From NCBI GenBank assembly GCA_026014845.1, contig JAOZHM010000207.1, positions 1 through 8,143 on the forward strand: 8,143 nt of DNA, read 5' to 3'. Position 1 is the first letter of the stretch, and the number at the start of each line of letters is the position of its first letter. Under the pieces are notes generated by a model. That model was given only the letters and a program-made list of their open reading frames with translations. It was not told where the DNA came from and made no database searches. This stretch comes from Candidatus Bathyarchaeota archaeon (GTDB lineage Archaea; Thermoproteota; Bathyarchaeia; Bathyarchaeales; Bathycorpusculaceae). Positions 6,783-8,143 of the stretch are shown piece by piece. Both the position numbers and the translations under genes were made by a program.

Positions 6783-6836
6783 GACCAGCTTTGCATAAAG
6801 AAAACACGCGTACTCTTATACTTTTTCACAGAATAG
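6783..6836 (-). promoter_or_regulatory. Candidate promoter before rpl44e
   Basis: This 54-nt gap is the largest within the leftward array. Read on the minus strand it contains GTGAAAAAGTATAAGAGT, a purine-rich BRE-like stretch followed by TATAAG (plus-strand 6815-6820). The TATA element lies about 35 nt before the GTG start of rpl44e, which would place transcription start roughly 10 nt upstream of the codon. It would let the translation genes be expressed apart from priS-gins51. This is inferred from position and composition only. Confidence 0.4.
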
Positions 6837-7382
6837 TTAAACTTCAACCCTTTCAGCCAAACCTTGTTTAACTAAAATCTTGGAGTTATCAAGAGGCAAA
6901 GACGCAACATCTTCAATCTTGAAAGGCCCATAAGTTTTCATGTCCGCTCCAATAATTTCTGGAACCTTCTTTAGAAAGCGTAAAACAGCGTTTTTATGCT
7001 TTTGTTCAACATTGACCTTTTGTGCATAGCCGCGCAGAATGTTCTCAGTTAGGCTATAATATGCCTCTGCAAGCGGTAGAATCCCTGCGTAAATTTTTTT
7101 CTCTTGTATTGTCAAAAAACCTGACGGAATTTTTTCGCCCTTGGCAGCTCTATTAACCAGTTTTCTATGACGTGTCTGAACCAATTCGTGAACCATGCGT
7201 TTGACATTTCGCATTTCATCTTTAAGAAGACGTGCTTTAACCGTTCTTTTGTCAAGCATTCGACCCTCCTCTTTGAGTCTTCTCAAATAGTCGGCAATTC
7301 TAGAGTAAAAATCGGACAAAAGCTTTTCAAGCTCAACGTTTTCAAGCTCCCGTTTCCAAGCGTTATATAACTCATCATACAA
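6837..7382 (-). CDS. gins51: GINS complex subunit Gins51 (A domain before B domain)
   Basis: This 181-residue protein reads as Gins51 (also called Gins15), the partner of Gins23 in the archaeal GINS complex that bridges MCM and the Cdc45-like protein. Residues 1 to about 125 form the helical A domain, including RHRKLVNRAA (71-80). After a short linker, residues about 135-181 form the B domain (LRFLKKVPEIIG, then YGPFKIEDVASLP). This A-then-B order is the reverse of the gene at position 16. The start is TTG at 7382, 2 nt after the priS stop. No in-frame ATG exists until codon 42, which would cut away the first helix. GAGGTGAT, a near-perfect anti-Shine-Dalgarno match, lies 9 nt upstream. The neighbours priS and rpl44e match the conserved archaeal replication/translation cluster. 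No PCNA or TFS gene sits between gins51 and rpl44e here. Confidence 0.88.
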   Translation of the reverse strand: MYDELYNAWKRELENVELEKLLSDFYSRIADYLRRLKEEGRMLDKRTVKARLLKDEMRNVKRMVHELVQTRHRKLVNRAAKGEKIPSGFLTIQEKKIYAGILPLAEAYYSLTENILRGYAQKVNVEQKHKNAVLRFLKKVPEIIGADMKTYGPFKIEDVASLPLDNSKILVKQGLAERVEV

Positions 7383-7384
7383 TT

Positions 7385-8143
7385 TTACTCTATCACCTCT
7401 GCTCTACCCTTGCAAACGAGCAACACGGCTGCTGCTGTGGGCAACTCAACCCTTTGTTTTTTGTAAGGACCAAACACCTCATCACCCAACCTAAACTCTG
7501 GAGCATCAGAAACAAGAACAGTCACAGCGCCAGTTTTAAACACTACTGCCCTCTTGAACGGATCAAAACCATCAATGGTTGAAACTGGAAACTCAACCTT
7601 CTTCAAGCCGGTTTTGCCATGTAAAGTGCCAGTTAATCTAATCAAACGATGGATGTCCGTTGTGACAACTGTATCGATTTTAGCGGATTGCAGTTTTGCG
7701 CTGTGCTTGGCTATCTTTCTCCAAGTTTCAAAACCGATTCCTCTGACAGCCCCCCAAGTTCCTTTGCTTAAGTTCTTTAGAATAATGTCTCTATTCTGCA
7801 ATATCGTTTCAACAATATTTTTCTTTAGTCCAATTTTTCTAAGATTCTCTTCTTTGGCATTAAGAATGAAGTTTTGCATGTCCAATGCAATACGTTTACG
7901 CCAACCAAGTTCGCTTAATGGTGAAACTTGAGAAGACGGTGTTTCTCTCAAACTTTTCTTGCTTAAACCATAAAAAAACACGTCTAAACCTAAACCAGTA
8001 ACGTAGTCAACAATTTCTTTGCGTGCGATACCGTCGAGTGTTCTCATTACTTCGCTTTCAACATGAACATGGTAACCACGATGCCCAGAGAAGAACACAC
8101 GTATGCCCTTTTCGGAAAAACCAAAATCTCGCATCAACATATC
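7385..8143 (-). CDS. priS: DNA primase small (catalytic) subunit PriS, 5' end outside the window
   Basis: This is the C-terminal 252 residues of the archaeal/eukaryotic-type primase small subunit, which with PriL makes RNA/DNA primers for replication. The reading frame is open to the window edge, so the N-terminus, including the metal-binding aspartates (DxD) of the active site, is not visible. Full-length members are usually about 330-400 residues. Counting from the first visible methionine (8140), the motif SGHRGYHVHV at 18-27 is the nucleotide-binding/catalytic histidine region. DIHRLIRLTGTLHGKTGLK at 162-180 is the second signature, with Asp162, Arg165, Arg168 and His174. The TAA stop at 7385-7387 is 2 nt before the gins51 TTG. 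Both genes probably share a transcript that starts beyond the right edge. Confidence 0.93.
   Translation of the reverse strand, partial: DMLMRDFGFSEKGIRVFFSGHRGYHVHVESEVMRTLDGIARKEIVDYVTGLGLDVFFYGLSKKSLRETPSSQVSPLSELGWRKRIALDMQNFILNAKEENLRKIGLKKNIVETILQNRDIILKNLSKGTWGAVRGIGFETWRKIAKHSAKLQSAKIDTVVTTDIHRLIRLTGTLHGKTGLKKVEFPVSTIDGFDPFKRAVVFKTGAVTVLVSDAPEFRLGDEVFGPYKKQRVELPTAAAVLLVCKGRAEVIE
7392..7399 (-). promoter_or_regulatory. Strong ribosome binding site supporting the TTG start of gins51
   Basis: On the minus strand this reads GAGGTGAT, matching the archaeal 16S 3'-end complement over eight bases and placed 9 nt before TTG at 7382. It lies inside the last codons of priS. It is the strongest Shine-Dalgarno site in the window and explains how a weak TTG start could be used efficiently, with coupling to priS translation. 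Confidence 0.75.

Noticed and set aside
7554..7931. 125-codon plus-strand open frame opposite priS
   Set aside because: It is antisense to conserved primase motifs and its hydrophobic composition is an artefact of the complementary frame.
1..8143. tRNA, rRNA, CRISPR array, insertion sequence or attachment site
   Set aside because: No cloverleaf, regularly spaced repeats, terminal inverted repeats or transposase were seen. Nearly all bases are in genes, and the only non-coding stretch over 100 bp is 3217-3444.

Overview
The window is archaeal chromosome, packed with genes and moderately AT-rich. Eukaryote-type information-processing genes (MCM, GINS, primase small subunit, aIF2-alpha, Nop10, S27e, L44e) exclude bacteria. 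The L44e wording looks crenarchaeal, a GINS gene directly precedes mcm, and the pilin is of a class-III-signal type. I infer a TACK-group archaeon, plausibly Bathyarchaeia-like; the lineage is inferred, not shown. No RNA gene, CRISPR array, insertion sequence or intein was found.

Layout. (1) Positions 16-2618, + strand: a two-gene replication operon, gins23 then mcm, joined by an ATGA overlap. (2) Positions 2551-4536: two non-informational genes that diverge from a 228-bp AT-rich intergenic region. A small type IV pilin/archaellin-like secreted protein is on the minus strand, and its 3' end runs 68 bp into mcm. A UDP-GlcNAc 2-epimerase (WecB-like) is on the plus strand. (3) Positions 8143-4544, minus strand: a long array transcribed leftward in the order priS (5' end off the window) - gins51 - rpl44e - rps27e - aIF2-alpha - nop10 - PAC2-family proteasome-assembly chaperone. 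Its junctions are a 2-nt gap (priS/gins51), 54 nt (gins51/L44e, with a candidate promoter), 16 nt, about 14 nt (or 2 nt with the earlier aIF2-alpha start), a 1-nt overlap and an ATGA overlap.

How the genes fit together. Gins23, Gins51 and MCM are the components of the archaeal CMG-type replicative helicase apart from the Cdc45/GAN-like partner, and PriS is the catalytic primase subunit. L44e, S27e, aIF2-alpha and Nop10 serve ribosome structure, initiation and rRNA pseudouridylation, and PAC2 serves proteasome assembly. The replication/translation array is a known conserved archaeal neighbourhood. Less usual here is that both replication arrays lie a few kilobases apart and converge, with a surface-structure/sugar pair between them. 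nop10 (55 codons, GTG start) is easily missed. Several starts are non-ATG or ambiguous and were settled from Shine-Dalgarno spacing and family N-termini. I see no convincing wholly new system. The best leads are the pilin gene with its antisense tail, its helically phased upstream repeats, and its pairing with the sugar epimerase.
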